Shown: positions 52,276-62,518 of the stretch, in pieces
Numbering within the stretch: the stretch's first letter is position 1
Layout: every line of letters starts with the position of its first letter
NCBI RefSeq assembly: GCF_000378245.1
Contig: NZ_KB899499.1
Coordinates: 62,001-126,000 of the forward strand
DNA length: 64,000 nt
Direction: 5' to 3'
Origin: Aromatoleum toluclasticum ATCC 700605
Lineage (GTDB): Bacteria > Pseudomonadota > Gammaproteobacteria > Burkholderiales > Rhodocyclaceae
Notes under the pieces: model-generated
Database searches by the model: none
What the model was told of the DNA's origin: nothing
What the model saw: only the letters and a program-made list of their open reading frames with translations
Made by a program: the position numbers and the translations under genes

Positions 52276-53115
52276 TCAGGCGCGGCGCTTGAGCAACACG
52301 ATGGCGACACCGCCGAGAATCGCGACCGACGAAAGGACCAGGCGCAGCGTTAACGCCTCGCCGAGGAACAACACTCCACCCACCGCCGCGATCACCGGCA
52401 CGCTGAGCTGGACGGTCGCGGCCGTGGTGGCGGTCAGGCCGCGCAGCGCGGCGTACCACACCGCATAGCCTGCCCCCGAGGCCAGTGCTCCGGAAAGCAC
52501 CGCATAAAGCGCGCCCGCCGGATCGACGCGAACGTCGCCGGTGCCGAGGATGCCGAGCGCAAGCGCCATCGGTACCGTGCGCAGGAAATTTCCGCCGGTC
52601 GCCGCCAGGGCGTCCGAGACCTTGCGGCCACGCAGCGAATACACGCCCCACGCGATCCCCGCGCCTATCATCAGCAAGGCCCCACCCAGGGGCGGCGCGC
52701 TCAACCCCGGCAGCAGCAGGTACACCAGCCCGCCGAAGGCGAGCAGCAAGCCGGCCGTCTGTTGCACTCGCAGGCGCTCGCCACGCGCGATTCCGGTCAG
52801 GATCATGGTCGCCTGCACGGCGGCGAACAACAGCAGCGCCCCCACGCCGGTCGGCAGGGACACGTAGGCGAAGGAGAACCCCGCAGCGTAGGCGAACAGG
52901 GCGAGGGCCGAGGCCCAGTTGCCCGCCTTGCCCGGAAGCTGGCGTCGCCACTGCAGCAAAATGGCAAGCATCACGGCGCCCGACACGAGGCGGATCACCG
53001 TGAAACTCGCCGGATCGATGCCGGTGTGCTGGAGCGCGAGGCGGCACAGCACGGAATTGGCCGCGAAGGCGATCATCGTGACCACGGTCAGCGATGCGAT
53101 ACGCAAGGGCGTCAC
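52276..53115 (-). CDS. EamA-family (DMT) transporter
   Basis: 279 residues from a GTG at 53115, chosen because GAGGAG lies 8 bp upstream; the longer frame is hydrophilic and lacks a start signal. Ten hydrophobic segments in two EamA repeats (RIASLTVVTMIAFAANSVLC and ALASGAGYAVWYAALRGLTA). Substrate is unknown. It is convergent with the DUF2917 gene. Confidence 0.88.
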   Translation of the reverse strand: MTPLRIASLTVVTMIAFAANSVLCRLALQHTGIDPASFTVIRLVSGAVMLAILLQWRRQLPGKAGNWASALALFAYAAGFSFAYVSLPTGVGALLLFAAVQATMILTGIARGERLRVQQTAGLLLAFGGLVYLLLPGLSAPPLGGALLMIGAGIAWGVYSLRGRKVSDALAATGGNFLRTVPMALALGILGTGDVRVDPAGALYAVLSGALASGAGYAVWYAALRGLTATTAATVQLSVPVIAAVGGVLFLGEALTLRLVLSSVAILGGVAIVLLKRRA

Positions 53116-53173
53116 AAGGGTCTCCTCGACGGGGAGCAGCGCGGGCGGCTTGCGCACCGCGCGCCCTTCCCTC

Positions 53174-54751
53174 TTATTTTTCTTCGGGCCGGCCGTATTG
53201 CCGGGCGAGTGCACCGAAGCGCCCCACCTCGGCCTCGCACCAGGCCGCATCCTTTCCCAGTTCCTCTGCGAGCAGGCGTGCGACCTGCGGCGCAGCTGCG
53301 GTCGCTCCCGCGGCATCGAGGAACAGCGCCCGATGCCGCCGCGCCAGCACGTCCTCCACGCCGCGAGCCAACTCGCAGCGCGCAGCGTAGCGCACTTCGG
53401 CTTCGCTCAGGCGGAAACCCGCATGCACGGGGCGTCCGGCGCCGGGCAGCGCGTCCACGGCGGCGCGCGCCGAACCGTAGGAATCGGACGAGGGCCCCGC
53501 CTCCGCTCCGTGCAGACGCAGATCCGCGGTGACGCACGGGCGTCGCGACAGACCGGCAACCGATTGTGCGGTGTCGATGGTCTCCTCGGCCATGCGGCGG
53601 TACGTGGTCCATTTCCCGCCCGTGACCGTCACGAGTCCGCCCGGCGACACTTCGATACAGTGCTCGCGCGACAGGCTGCGCGTGGCCGAATTGTCGCCCG
53701 CGCCGATCAGCGGACGCAGGCCGGCGAAGACGCTGCGGATGTCCGCGCGCGAGGGCGGCCGCTGCAGATACGGCGCCACGGCATCGAGGATGAAATCGAT
53801 CTCGCCCGCGCGCGGCTGCGGCTCCAGTGGAAGATCCTGCCGCGGCGAGTCGGTAGTGCCGATGAGCACCCGGCCCTGCCACGGGATCACGAAGAGGACA
53901 CGCCCGTCGGCGGTTTCGGGCACCAGCAGGGCGTCGCGGCCCGGCAGGAATTCCCCATCGACGACGACGTGCACGCCCTGGCTGGGTTTCAGCAGGGGGC
54001 GCACCTGCGGCAACTCCGCGCGACGGATCGCGTCGGCCCACACGCCGGTCGCATTGACGACGACGCCGGCAGCGATGCGAAACGTCTCGCCGGTCTCGAC
54101 GTCGTGCGCGAGGACGCCATTCACCTGCCCGTCCTCGACGACCAGGCCATCGACGGGAAGATAGTTCAGCGCGAGCCCGCCCAGGTCGAAATGCGTGCGC
54201 ATCAGGGCGAGCGCAAGTCGCGCGTCGTCGAACTGGGCGTCCCAGTAGGCGATACCCCCGCGCAGGCCGCCGGGCTTGAGCGTCGGCAGGGCGACGATGG
54301 TGCTCGCTGCGTCGAGCACGCGGCTGTGGCCGATGCCGTGCGTGCCCGACAACAGGTCGTAGAACGCGAGGCCGGTACCGTACTTCGGGATGTCCAGCCA
54401 GTGATAGGCCGGCACGACGAAACGGAGCTTGTGAACCAGATGCGGCGCGTTCGCGAGCAGGCGCGAGCGCTCGGCGAGCGCCTCATGCACGAGCGGGAGA
54501 TTGCCCTGCGCGAGGTAGCGCACGCCGCCGTGGATCAGCTTGGTCGCGCGCGAGCTCGTCCCTTTCGCGAAGTCGTGCGCCTCGAGCAGCAGGGTACGGT
54601 GGCCGCGCGAGCTTGCATCGACCGCGCAGCCCAGCCCCGTCGCTCCTCCGCCGATCACCACGACGTCCCACGAACCGCCCTCGCGCAGACGGGCGAGCAG
54701 CGACGCCCGATCGAGCCTGCCCTCCGCCTTCCTTCCCGCTGCCGCGTTCAC
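53174..54751 (-). CDS. glpD: Glycerol-3-phosphate dehydrogenase, aerobic
   Basis: 525 residues from a GTG whose first bases overlap the glpK stop (GTGA). The FAD-binding motif is [20 protein letters not shown], followed by [40 protein letters not shown] is a GlpD hallmark. It oxidises glycerol-3-phosphate at the inner membrane, feeding the quinone pool. It is coupled to glpK. Confidence 0.95.
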   Translation of the reverse strand: MNAAAGRKAEGRLDRASLLARLREGGSWDVVVIGGGATGLGCAVDASSRGHRTLLLEAHDFAKGTSSRATKLIHGGVRYLAQGNLPLVHEALAERSRLLANAPHLVHKLRFVVPAYHWLDIPKYGTGLAFYDLLSGTHGIGHSRVLDAASTIVALPTLKPGGLRGGIAYWDAQFDDARLALALMRTHFDLGGLALNYLPVDGLVVEDGQVNGVLAHDVETGETFRIAAGVVVNATGVWADAIRRAELPQVRPLLKPSQGVHVVVDGEFLPGRDALLVPETADGRVLFVIPWQGRVLIGTTDSPRQDLPLEPQPRAGEIDFILDAVAPYLQRPPSRADIRSVFAGLRPLIGAGDNSATRSLSREHCIEVSPGGLVTVTGGKWTTYRRMAEETIDTAQSVAGLSRRPCVTADLRLHGAEAGPSSDSYGSARAAVDALPGAGRPVHAGFRLSEAEVRYAARCELARGVEDVLARRHRALFLDAAGATAAAPQVARLLAEELGKDAAWCEAEVGRFGALARQYGRPEEK

Positions 54752-56238
54752 GCCTCGACCCAGCCGCGCGAGCGCTCGACCGCGCGATGCCAGCGGGCGA
54801 TCAGCGCCTCGCGCCGGTCCGCGGCCATCGCCGGCTCGAAACGCCGCTCCGCCCGCCAATGTGCGGCGACCTCGTCCACACCCGACCACACGCCGACGCC
54901 CAGCCCGGCGAGATAGGCTGCGCCCAGTGCCGTCGTTTCCAGCATCTGCGGCCGCAGCACGGGCACGCCGAGCAGGTCGGCCTGCATCTGCATCAGGAGA
55001 TCGTTCGCCGCCGCGCCGCCATCAACACGCAGCTCCATCAGTGGTCCGGCCCCGTCGCGATCCATCGCCGCAACCAGATCCACGGTCTGCAGCGCGATCG
55101 CCTCCAGCGCCGCGCGCGCGATGTGGGCGGCGCCGGTGCCGCGCGTCAATCCGAACAGGGCACCACGTGCGTACGCGTCCCAATACGGCGCCCCCAGCCC
55201 GGTGAAGGCCGGGACCAGCACGACGCCGCCGCTGTCGGGAACGCTCGCGGCGAGCGCCTCGATCTCGCCGGAATGCCGGATCAGGCCGAGGCCGTCGCGC
55301 AGCCACTGCACGATCGCCCCGCCCATGAAGATGCTGCCTTCCAGCGCATAGCTGGTGCGCCCGCCGGCGCGCCACGCGACCGTCGTCAGCAGGCGGTTGG
55401 TCGAGGCCACGATGCCGGCGCCGGTGTTCATGAGCAGGAAGCAGCCCGTGCCGTAGGTGTTCTTCGCCATGCCGGGCGCAAAGCAGGCCTGGCCGAAGGT
55501 CGCGGCCTGCTGGTCGCCGGCGATGCCTGCGATCGGCACGGCCGCACCGAACACCTCGGTACACGTCTCGCCGCACACGCCGCTGCTGTCGACAATGCGC
55601 GGCAGCAACGCGCGGGGAATGTCGAAAAGGGCGAGGAGCTCGTCATCCCAGTCTCCGCTGTGGATGTTGAACAGCATGGTGCGCGCGGCATTGCCCGGAT
55701 CGGTGACGTGCAGTGCGCCGCCACTCAGCTGCCACACCAGCCAGCTGTCGACGGTGCCGAAGGCCAGTTCGCCAGCTTCCGCCCGCCTTCGCGCGCCCGG
55801 CACCTTGTCCAGCAGCCACGCGAGCTTGGTCGCCGAGAAGTAGGCATCGAGCTCCAGGCCGGTGCACGCGCGGATCCGCTCGGCATGCCCCTCGGCGCGC
55901 AGCCGGTCGCATTCGGCGGCGGTGCGGCGGTCCTGCCACACGATCGCCGGCGCGAGCGCCCGGCCGCTGGAGCGCTCCCACAGGATCGTCGTCTCGCGCT
56001 GGTTGGTGATGCCCACGGCCGCCAGATCCCCCGCGCCGATCCCGGCGTCGGCAAGCGCAGCGCGCGCGCAGTCCAATTGTGACGCAAGGATCTCGTCGGG
56101 GTCGTGTTCGACCCAGCCCGGCTGAGGGAAGGATTGCGCGAAAGCCTGCTGCGCGACCCCGCGCACGCGCCCGTCCGCGTCGAACACCATGGCCCGCGAA
56201 CTCGTCGTCCCCTGATCCAGCGCCAGCAGCCAGCTCAT
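54748..56238 (-). CDS. glpK: Glycerol kinase
   Basis: 496 residues, the usual length. [46 protein letters not shown] and [15 protein letters not shown] are family motifs. It phosphorylates glycerol for glpD. No glpF or glpR gene lies beside it in this window. Confidence 0.97.
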   Translation of the reverse strand: MSWLLALDQGTTSSRAMVFDADGRVRGVAQQAFAQSFPQPGWVEHDPDEILASQLDCARAALADAGIGAGDLAAVGITNQRETTILWERSSGRALAPAIVWQDRRTAAECDRLRAEGHAERIRACTGLELDAYFSATKLAWLLDKVPGARRRAEAGELAFGTVDSWLVWQLSGGALHVTDPGNAARTMLFNIHSGDWDDELLALFDIPRALLPRIVDSSGVCGETCTEVFGAAVPIAGIAGDQQAATFGQACFAPGMAKNTYGTGCFLLMNTGAGIVASTNRLLTTVAWRAGGRTSYALEGSIFMGGAIVQWLRDGLGLIRHSGEIEALAASVPDSGGVVLVPAFTGLGAPYWDAYARGALFGLTRGTGAAHIARAALEAIALQTVDLVAAMDRDGAGPLMELRVDGGAAANDLLMQMQADLLGVPVLRPQMLETTALGAAYLAGLGVGVWSGVDEVAAHWRAERRFEPAMAADRREALIARWHRAVERSRGWVEA

Positions 56239-56393
56239 GCCACCCCCGCAAAGACCCGCGATGACGCAAGCCTACCGCGGCGCTGCGCCTGTGACCATCC
56301 CCATCACCGTCCACCTCCCCATCCCTCCCGCCCTCGCGCACCCGGCCGGCATGTGGTTCAATATCGCCTTTCGCTGCACCGCAACAAGCCACC

Positions 56394-57281
56394 ATGCAAT
56401 CCCTGTGGATGATCGTCGCCAGCCTCCTCTTCGCCTGCATGGGCGTATGCGTCAAGCTCGGCGCCGGCATCTTCTCCACCGGGGAGCTCGTGTTCTACCG
56501 CGGCTTCATCGGTCTGCTCGTCGTCGCGCTGATCGCGCGCATCCAGGGCGTACCGCTGCGCACGCCGCACTGGCGGCTGCAAATCACCCGCGCCTTGTCC
56601 GGCTGTGCGGCGCTGATGTGCTACTTCTACGCGATCAGCGCCCTGCCGCTCGCGACCGCAGTAACGCTCAATTACACTTCGCCGATCTTCGTCGCCCTGC
56701 TGCTCGCGCTGTGGTTCCGCGAACGCCTGCGCGGCCCCGTGATCGCATCGGTCGCACTGGGCTTCGTCGGTGTCGTGCTGCTGCTCAAACCCACACTGCA
56801 GGCCGAACAGTGGCTGGGCGCCTGCGCCGGGCTCGGCTCCGGTCTCGTCGCGAGCCTGGCCTACATCAACGTGCGCGAACTGGGCCGCGCCGGCGAGCCG
56901 GAGGCGCGCACGGTGCTGTGGTTCTCGGCGATCACGACCCTGCTCGGCATCCCTTGGGCGCTGTCCGGCGAGCTGCGCGCCATCGACCTGCAGGGCGGCG
57001 CGACAATCGCGGGCGTCGGCCTGTTCGGCGCGCTGGCCCAGCTCGCGATGACCCGCGCCTACCGCTTCGGCAAGACCATCGTCGCGGCCAATCTCGCCTA
57101 CACTACAGTGATCTTTTCAAGCCTCTTCGGCGTCCTGTTGTGGGACGAAATCCTCCCGCTCGAAGCATGGATCGCCGTCACACTGATCATCGCCAGCGGC
57201 GCGGCGGTGTCGGTCGCCTCGCGCCCGGCACCGCAAGCGCTTCCCGCCGGCACGGCACCCGGCAGCCGCAGTCCCGATTGA
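56394..57281 (+). CDS. EamA-family (DMT) transporter
   Basis: 295 residues with ten predicted helices. MQSLWMIVASLLFACMGVCV and FYRGFIGLLVVALI start the first EamA repeat, and FGALAQLAMTRAYRFGKTIV is in the second. Substrate unknown. It is divergent from glpK with 155 bp between them. Confidence 0.9.
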   Translation: MQSLWMIVASLLFACMGVCVKLGAGIFSTGELVFYRGFIGLLVVALIARIQGVPLRTPHWRLQITRALSGCAALMCYFYAISALPLATAVTLNYTSPIFVALLLALWFRERLRGPVIASVALGFVGVVLLLKPTLQAEQWLGACAGLGSGLVASLAYINVRELGRAGEPEARTVLWFSAITTLLGIPWALSGELRAIDLQGGATIAGVGLFGALAQLAMTRAYRFGKTIVAANLAYTTVIFSSLFGVLLWDEILPLEAWIAVTLIIASGAAVSVASRPAPQALPAGTAPGSRSPD

Positions 57282-57341
57282 AGCGGCCACCGCCCGGGGA
57301 TATAGTAGTCTGCATAATCCAGTCGCCATGCGGAGGCAGTC

Positions 57342-57704
57342 ATGATCACAACGGACCATCGCCCCAACCTGGTCGCCGTTGCCGTCTTCGGCGAATTCAC
57401 CCTCGCGGACTACAAGGAGTTCGAAGAACTGGTCAATTACAAGGTCCAGTTCGAGGGTCCGGTGAGCCTGCTTTTCGATCTGCGCGAAATGGCCGGTTTC
57501 ACCCTCGACGTCGCGTGGGAGGAAATCAAGTTCTCGCGCAAACATGCGCACGACTTCCGCCGCATCGCCGTGCTTACGCAGGACCAGTGGCTGACGTGGA
57601 GTGCGTGGATCTCGCAGATCTTCGTCGACGCGGAAGTGCTCGTCTTCGACGATGAAACCGAAGCACGCGCCTGGCTCGAAGCGACCGAGGAGCCCGCACA
57701 GTGA
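57342..57704 (+). CDS. SpoIIAA-like (STAS) protein
   Basis: 120 residues with GGAGG upstream. NLVAVAVFGEFTLADYKEFE, LLFDLREMAGFTLDVAWEEI and RRIAVLTQDQWLTW match the SpoIIAA-like/STAS family, predicted to bind lipids or nucleotides. Its stop overlaps the GTG start of the sulfurtransferase gene, so they are likely translated together. Confidence 0.85.
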   Translation: MITTDHRPNLVAVAVFGEFTLADYKEFEELVNYKVQFEGPVSLLFDLREMAGFTLDVAWEEIKFSRKHAHDFRRIAVLTQDQWLTWSAWISQIFVDAEVLVFDDETEARAWLEATEEPAQ

Positions 57705-58579
57705 GCAGTTCCGCGTCCTGCTGTTCGGCGTCCTACAGCACGCTGATCAGCGCCCACGAGCTTGCCCAGCATCTCGACGACCCCGACTGGGTGATCTTCG
57801 ACTGCCGTCACGACCTCGCGAACCGCGATTTCGGCCGCGACGTCTACGCCCGCGCCCACATTCCGGGCGCACGCTTCCTGCACATCGACGAAGACCTGTC
57901 GAGCCCGCTGACCGGCACGAACGGCCGCCACCCGCTGCCCGACCCCGAAGCGTTCGCGCAGCGCCTCGCCCGGGCCGGTGTCGGCAACGAAACGCAGGTC
58001 ATCGCCTATGACGACGCCGGCGGCATGTTCGCCGCGCGCCTGTGGTGGATGATGCGCTGGATCGGACACCATTGCGCGGCCGTCCTCGACGGCGGCCTAG
58101 TCGCCTGGCTGGAAGCCGGCCAGGCGCTCACCGCGAAAGTCCCCGAACCCGCTCCGGCGAACTTCCGCGTCTCGCTACGCCCCGAAGTCGTCGATGCCGC
58201 TTGGGTCCTCGGGCACCTGCGCAACCCGGAGATGCTCCTGGTGGACGCCCGCAGCCCCGACCGCTACCGCGGCGAGAACGAGACGCTGGACCCCGTGGGC
58301 GGGCATATCCCCGGTGCGATCAACCGCTTCTTCCGCGACAACCTCGACGGCCGCGGACACTTCAAGCAGGCGTCGATCCTGCGCGAGGAATTCGGCGCGC
58401 TGCTGAAGGGCGGCGACGCCCACCGCGTCGTCCACCAGTGCGGGTCGGGCGTCACTGCCTGCCACAACCTGCTGGCGATGGAATCCGCGGGACTCACCGG
58501 CTCGCGCCTTTACGCCGGTTCGTGGAGCGAATGGTGCGCCGATCCGGCGCGTCCCGTCGCAACCGGCCCCGAGCGCTGA
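57701..58579 (+). CDS. Thiosulfate/3-mercaptopyruvate sulfurtransferase
   Basis: 292 residues from a GTG start. Two rhodanese domains: the inactive first (FDCRHDLANRDFGRDVYARA) and the active second, with loop QCGSGVTACHN bearing the catalytic Cys. The CGSGVTA loop is the type seen in mercaptopyruvate sulfurtransferases. It transfers sulfane sulfur; with soxYZ/fccAB elsewhere in the window a link to sulfur metabolism is possible but not shown. Confidence 0.9.
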   Translation: MSSSASCCSASYSTLISAHELAQHLDDPDWVIFDCRHDLANRDFGRDVYARAHIPGARFLHIDEDLSSPLTGTNGRHPLPDPEAFAQRLARAGVGNETQVIAYDDAGGMFAARLWWMMRWIGHHCAAVLDGGLVAWLEAGQALTAKVPEPAPANFRVSLRPEVVDAAWVLGHLRNPEMLLVDARSPDRYRGENETLDPVGGHIPGAINRFFRDNLDGRGHFKQASILREEFGALLKGGDAHRVVHQCGSGVTACHNLLAMESAGLTGSRLYAGSWSEWCADPARPVATGPER

Positions 58580-58597
58580 CGGCCAGGAGCCGGGCGC

Positions 58598-59401
58598 CTA
58601 CCACTCCAGCTTTTCGACCGTGCCGAGCGAACGCCCGAGGAAACGCTCGCCAATGGTCTGGAAACGCAGGGGCACATCGGTCACGACGAAGCGATAGGCC
58701 GTCGGACCCGCGTGCGTGCTGGCGATGCCGAGTTCCAGCAACTTGGCGGCCGCCAGTTCCGCCGTCGTGATCGCGGAGTCAACCAGACGCACGCCGGGGC
58801 CGACGACATCGCGCAGCAGCGGCTTCAGCAGCGGATAGTGCGTGCAGCCGAGCACCAGGCTGCCGACTTCCTCGGCGAGCACCGGCTTGAGGTATTCCTG
58901 CGCCGTCAGCCGTGTCACCGGATGATCCAGCCAGCCCTCCTCGACCAAGGGCACGAACAGCGGGCAGGCCTGCGAATACACGCGCACACCCGGGTCGAGC
59001 GCATGAATGCGCCGCGCGTAGGCATTGCTGTTGATCGTCGTAGGCGTGCCAATCACGCCGATCCCGCGCCCCTTCGACTCCGCGACGGCCGCGAGCGCGC
59101 CAGCCTCGATCACGTCGAGGACGGGAATGTCGCGCGCCAGGCGCCGCACCACGTCGGCCGCCACCGCCGCCATCGTGTTGCACGCGACGATCAGCATCTT
59201 GACGTCCTGCTGCAGGAGGTACTCGGTGATCTGCGCGGTGAAGTGCTCGATCGTCGCGACGGATTTGACGCCATACGGCACGCGCGCGGTGTCGCCGAAA
59301 TACACGATGCGCTCGAGCGGCAGCCGCTCCATCAGGGCACGCACGACGGTGAGCCCGCCGATGCCGGAATCGAATACGCCTATGGGTCGGGAGGAGTCCA
59401 A
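58598..59401 (-). CDS. murI: Glutamate racemase
   Basis: 267 residues. Catalytic cysteines lie in VACNTMAA and LGCTHYPLL; FDSGIGGLTVVRAL and YFGDTARVPYG complete the signature. It supplies D-glutamate for peptidoglycan. It is convergent with the sulfurtransferase gene and follows queG by 42 bp. Confidence 0.97.
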   Translation of the reverse strand: MDSSRPIGVFDSGIGGLTVVRALMERLPLERIVYFGDTARVPYGVKSVATIEHFTAQITEYLLQQDVKMLIVACNTMAAVAADVVRRLARDIPVLDVIEAGALAAVAESKGRGIGVIGTPTTINSNAYARRIHALDPGVRVYSQACPLFVPLVEEGWLDHPVTRLTAQEYLKPVLAEEVGSLVLGCTHYPLLKPLLRDVVGPGVRLVDSAITTAELAAAKLLELGIASTHAGPTAYRFVVTDVPLRFQTIGERFLGRSLGTVEKLEW

Positions 59402-59443
59402 TGCAGAAACCAGGTCAGGACAAAAACGGATTTTACCGCAAGC

Positions 59444-60538
59444 TCACCCCTGCCGTTGTCCATGCCGCGCCAACGCCCAGGCGACATGCTCGCGCACGAG
59501 TCCGGACGGGTCGTCGGCACGCGCCCGCAGCGCGGCCAGCACGTCCGGAGAGCCCGTCGCGTTGCCCAGCGCCACCGCGAGATTGCGCAGCCAGCGCTCG
59601 TAGCCGATGCGATGGATCGCGCTGCCCGCCATCCGCTCGCGGAACTCGCCCTCGCTCCACGCGAACAGTTCGACCAGACTCACCTCGTCGAGCCGGTGGC
59701 GCGGCGCGAAGTCCGCTTCCGCGCCAAACTGCGCGAAGCGGTTCCACGGACACACGAGCTGGCAGTCGTCGCAGCCGTAGATACGGTTGCCGATCAGCGG
59801 CCGCAGATCCTCGGGAATCGCGCCCTTGAGCTCGATCGTCAGGTAGGAGATGCAGCGCCGAGCGTCCACCCGATAAGGCGCGACGATGGCGCCGGTCGGG
59901 CACGCATCCAGGCAGGCGCGGCAGCTGCCGCAATGCGGCGCCTCGGGCGCGTCGAGAGGCAGCGGCAGGTCGGTGAAGATCTCGCCGAGGAAGAAATACG
60001 AGCCGGCGTGGCGATTCAGCAGCAAGGTGTGCTTGCCCCGCCAGCCGAGTCCCGACCGGCTCGCGAGTTCGACCTCGAGCACCGGCGCGGAATCAACGAA
60101 CACCCGGAAACCGTGCGGGGCCTCGGCGGCGATGCGCTCGGCGAGCTTCTGCAGGCGATTGCGCATCAGCTTGTGGTAATCGCGCCCCAACGCATAACGC
60201 GACACGTAGGCGCGCTGCGGATCATCCAGCGCCGACTGCGCATCGGCCGCCCGCGGCCAGTAGTTCATGCGCACGCTCACCACGCGCAGCGTGCCCGGCA
60301 CCAGTTCCGCCGGCCGCGCCCGCATCATGCCGTGGCGCGCCATATAATCCATCTCTCCGTGGAAACCGTCCGCCAGCCAGGCTTCGAGCCCGGGCTCGGC
60401 CGACGACAGATCCACGCCGGACACGGCCAGATCGGCGAAGCCCAGCTCGCCGGCCCACACCTTCATCCGCCCGACGAGCGCGCTCAGCGATGCGTCGGGA
60501 GCGACATCCGCAGGGATTTCATCATGATTCACGTTCAT
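59444..60538 (-). CDS. queG: Epoxyqueuosine reductase
   Basis: 364 residues from the ATG at 60538. Two ferredoxin-type clusters are visible: CGSCRACLDACPTGAI and CDDCQLVCPWN. HEAT-like C-terminus (EHVAWALARHGQRQ). It reduces epoxyqueuosine to queuosine in tRNA with cobalamin. Its first codons overlap the first codons of tsaE on the other strand (15 bp). Confidence 0.95.
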   Translation of the reverse strand: MNVNHDEIPADVAPDASLSALVGRMKVWAGELGFADLAVSGVDLSSAEPGLEAWLADGFHGEMDYMARHGMMRARPAELVPGTLRVVSVRMNYWPRAADAQSALDDPQRAYVSRYALGRDYHKLMRNRLQKLAERIAAEAPHGFRVFVDSAPVLEVELASRSGLGWRGKHTLLLNRHAGSYFFLGEIFTDLPLPLDAPEAPHCGSCRACLDACPTGAIVAPYRVDARRCISYLTIELKGAIPEDLRPLIGNRIYGCDDCQLVCPWNRFAQFGAEADFAPRHRLDEVSLVELFAWSEGEFRERMAGSAIHRIGYERWLRNLAVALGNATGSPDVLAALRARADDPSGLVREHVAWALARHGQRQG

Positions 60539-61036
60539 CACCGGGCAGATGATAGCAGCCCGCTCTCTGCACTCCTCGACGACGAATCCGACACTGCAGC
60601 CGCAGGCGCAGCCCTTGCGACCGCCTTGTGCGCGGGCCTCGTCATCTACCTGCGCGGCGACCTCGGCGCCGGCAAGACGACCCTGGTGCGCGGGGTATTG
60701 CGTGCCCTCGGTCACGACGGAAAGGTGAAAAGTCCCACGTACACCTTGATTGAACCTTATCTTGTTTCTAGATTAAACTTATATCACTTTGATTTTTATC
60801 GCTTCGCAGTCCCAGAGGAATATCTGGAAGCAGGGCTGGACGAGTATTTCGACGGAAGCGGGGTATGTCTGGTCGAATGGCCGGACAAGGCGGTGCCTTA
60901 CATTGCCGCACCGGACCTCGAAATCCGCCTTACCGTATCCGGCCCGGGCCGGCGCCTCGAAGCGCTGGCACTGACGGAGGCAGGACGGACATGCATACGC
61001 AAACTGGATTCGGATCTGAACCGGAAGCCGACATGA
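60524..61036 (+). CDS. tsaE: tRNA threonylcarbamoyladenosine biosynthesis ATPase TsaE
   Basis: 170 residues from the ATG at 60524 (AGGGA 8 bp upstream). Walker A is GDLGAGKTTLVRG; SPTYTLIEPY, LYHFDFYR and EWPDK are family marks. It works with TsaB and TsaD in t6A tRNA modification. The stop overlaps the amidase ATG (ATGA). A short AT-rich patch (60740-60800) differs in codon use from its neighbours. Confidence 0.93.
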   Translation: MIHVHHRADDSSPLSALLDDESDTAAAGAALATALCAGLVIYLRGDLGAGKTTLVRGVLRALGHDGKVKSPTYTLIEPYLVSRLNLYHFDFYRFAVPEEYLEAGLDEYFDGSGVCLVEWPDKAVPYIAAPDLEIRLTVSGPGRRLEALALTEAGRTCIRKLDSDLNRKPT

Positions 61037-62349
61037 CTGCCGCGCCCGGCGTGACGCGACGCGAACTGCTGAAGTTCGCGGGCGCAACGCTTGCGCTGCT
61101 CGTCAGCCCGGTCGGCATGGCTGCGACCAGTCTCCTCGCGGTGCGCGTGTGGCCCGCGGCGGAATACACTCGCGTCACGATCGAAGGGAATTCCCAGCTC
61201 AAGTTCACCCACCTGCTCGTCACCGACCCGCACCGCCTCGTCGTCGATCTCGAAGGGGTCGAGTTCGACAGCGTGCTGCAGTCGCTGCCGTCCAAGGTGC
61301 TCGACTCGGACCCCTACATCAAGCTGATCCGCGCCGGCCGCAACCGGCCCGGCGTCGTGCGCCTGGTCGTGGAACTGAAAAGCGAGATCAACCCGCAGGT
61401 GTTCACACTCGCACCCGTCGGCAACTACGGACACCGGCTCGTGCTGGACCTGTACCCCACGACACCGGTCGATCCGCTGCTCGCGCTGATCGAGAAGTCG
61501 TCGCCGATGGATGCCGCAGCGGGGCAGACGGGCGACGCTCCGACTGCGGCCGACGCGCCCGCACAGATCGCGCGCCCCACCCCCGCCGACCAGGCTTCGC
61601 CCCCCCGGCGATCCACGCGCCCGGCGGCCAACCGCCTCGTCACCATCGTGCTCGACCCCGGCCACGGCGGCGAAGATCCGGGCGCAGTGGGCGCACGCGG
61701 CAGCTTCGAGAAGAATGTCACGCTGTCCATCGCGCGCCGCCTGAAGCAGAAGATCGACGCCGAACCGAACATGCGTGCGGTGCTCACGCGCGACGGCGAT
61801 TACTTCGTGCCGCTGGGCCAGCGCGTCACGCGCGCACGGCGCGTGCAGTCCGACCTCTTCGTGTCGATCCACGCCGACGCCTTCGTGCGCCCCGATGCGC
61901 GCGGCAGTTCGGTCTTCGTCCTGTCCGAAAGCGGCGCATCGAGCTCGGCCGCACGCTGGCTCGCGCAGAAGGAAAACGACGCCGACCTCATCGGCGGCGT
62001 GAATCTCGCCAAACAGGACGGCCACCTCGCCCGCACGCTGCTCGACCTGTCGCAGACCGCGACGATCAACGACAGCCTCAAGCTGGGCAAGGCCGTGCTC
62101 AACGAACTGGGCGACATCAACACGCTGCACAAGGCACACGTCGAACAGGCCGGCTTCGCCGTGCTCAAGGCGCCGGACATCCCGTCCATCCTCGTGGAAA
62201 CCGCATTCATCAGCAATCCCGAAGAAGAGCAGCGGCTCAACGACGACGCTTATCAGGACAAGATGGCGAACGCGATCCTGCGCGGACTGCGGCTCTATTT
62301 CCGCGACAACCCGCCGATCGGCCGCACCAAGATCGCACAGCTGGACTGA
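61033..62349 (+). CDS. amiC: N-acetylmuramoyl-L-alanine amidase
   Basis: 438 residues from the ATG at 61033, overlapping the tsaE stop; an in-frame ATG at 60991 with GGAGG upstream is the alternative. Tat-type signal TRRELLKFAGATLALLV, then an AMIN domain (to ~140), a Pro/Ala-rich linker, and Amidase_3 with LDPGHGGEDPGAVG and VSIHADAF. It cleaves the peptide side chain from septal peptidoglycan. In related bacteria mutL normally follows; here it does not. Confidence 0.93.
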   Translation: MTAAPGVTRRELLKFAGATLALLVSPVGMAATSLLAVRVWPAAEYTRVTIEGNSQLKFTHLLVTDPHRLVVDLEGVEFDSVLQSLPSKVLDSDPYIKLIRAGRNRPGVVRLVVELKSEINPQVFTLAPVGNYGHRLVLDLYPTTPVDPLLALIEKSSPMDAAAGQTGDAPTAADAPAQIARPTPADQASPPRRSTRPAANRLVTIVLDPGHGGEDPGAVGARGSFEKNVTLSIARRLKQKIDAEPNMRAVLTRDGDYFVPLGQRVTRARRVQSDLFVSIHADAFVRPDARGSSVFVLSESGASSSAARWLAQKENDADLIGGVNLAKQDGHLARTLLDLSQTATINDSLKLGKAVLNELGDINTLHKAHVEQAGFAVLKAPDIPSILVETAFISNPEEEQRLNDDAYQDKMANAILRGLRLYFRDNPPIGRTKIAQLD

Positions 62350-62360
62350 TGGGTGACCCA

Positions 62361-62415
62361 AATAAAGTCGTCACCTGGAGAATAAAGTCGTCACCTCTCA
62401 AAATTAAGTCATGAC
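62361..62415. repeat. 20-bp tandem repeat, two exact units and one degenerate
   Basis: AATAAAGTCGTCACCT at 62361 and 62381, followed by the degenerate AATTAAGTCATGAC at 62402, all on a 20-bp period, 12 bp after the amidase stop and just after the palindrome GGGTGACCC (62351-62359). It resembles a transposable-element end with internal repeats, such as those of IS21-family elements, but no transposase remains. Confidence 0.6.
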
Positions 62416-62518
62416 GTCGATACGCAGAGCCCCGGGGGCTTGCGTCTTCGTCAGCTAAGTCCAGCCCTAGCTTTGGCACGGGAGGTTCTGTGCAACGGTT
62501 ACATCCGCGAGGCGGCGG

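Noticed and set aside
52276-53316. 346-residue version of the first EamA transporter
   Set aside because: The extra N-terminus is hydrophilic and lacks a ribosome site, while GAGGAG lies 8 bp before the GTG at 53115.
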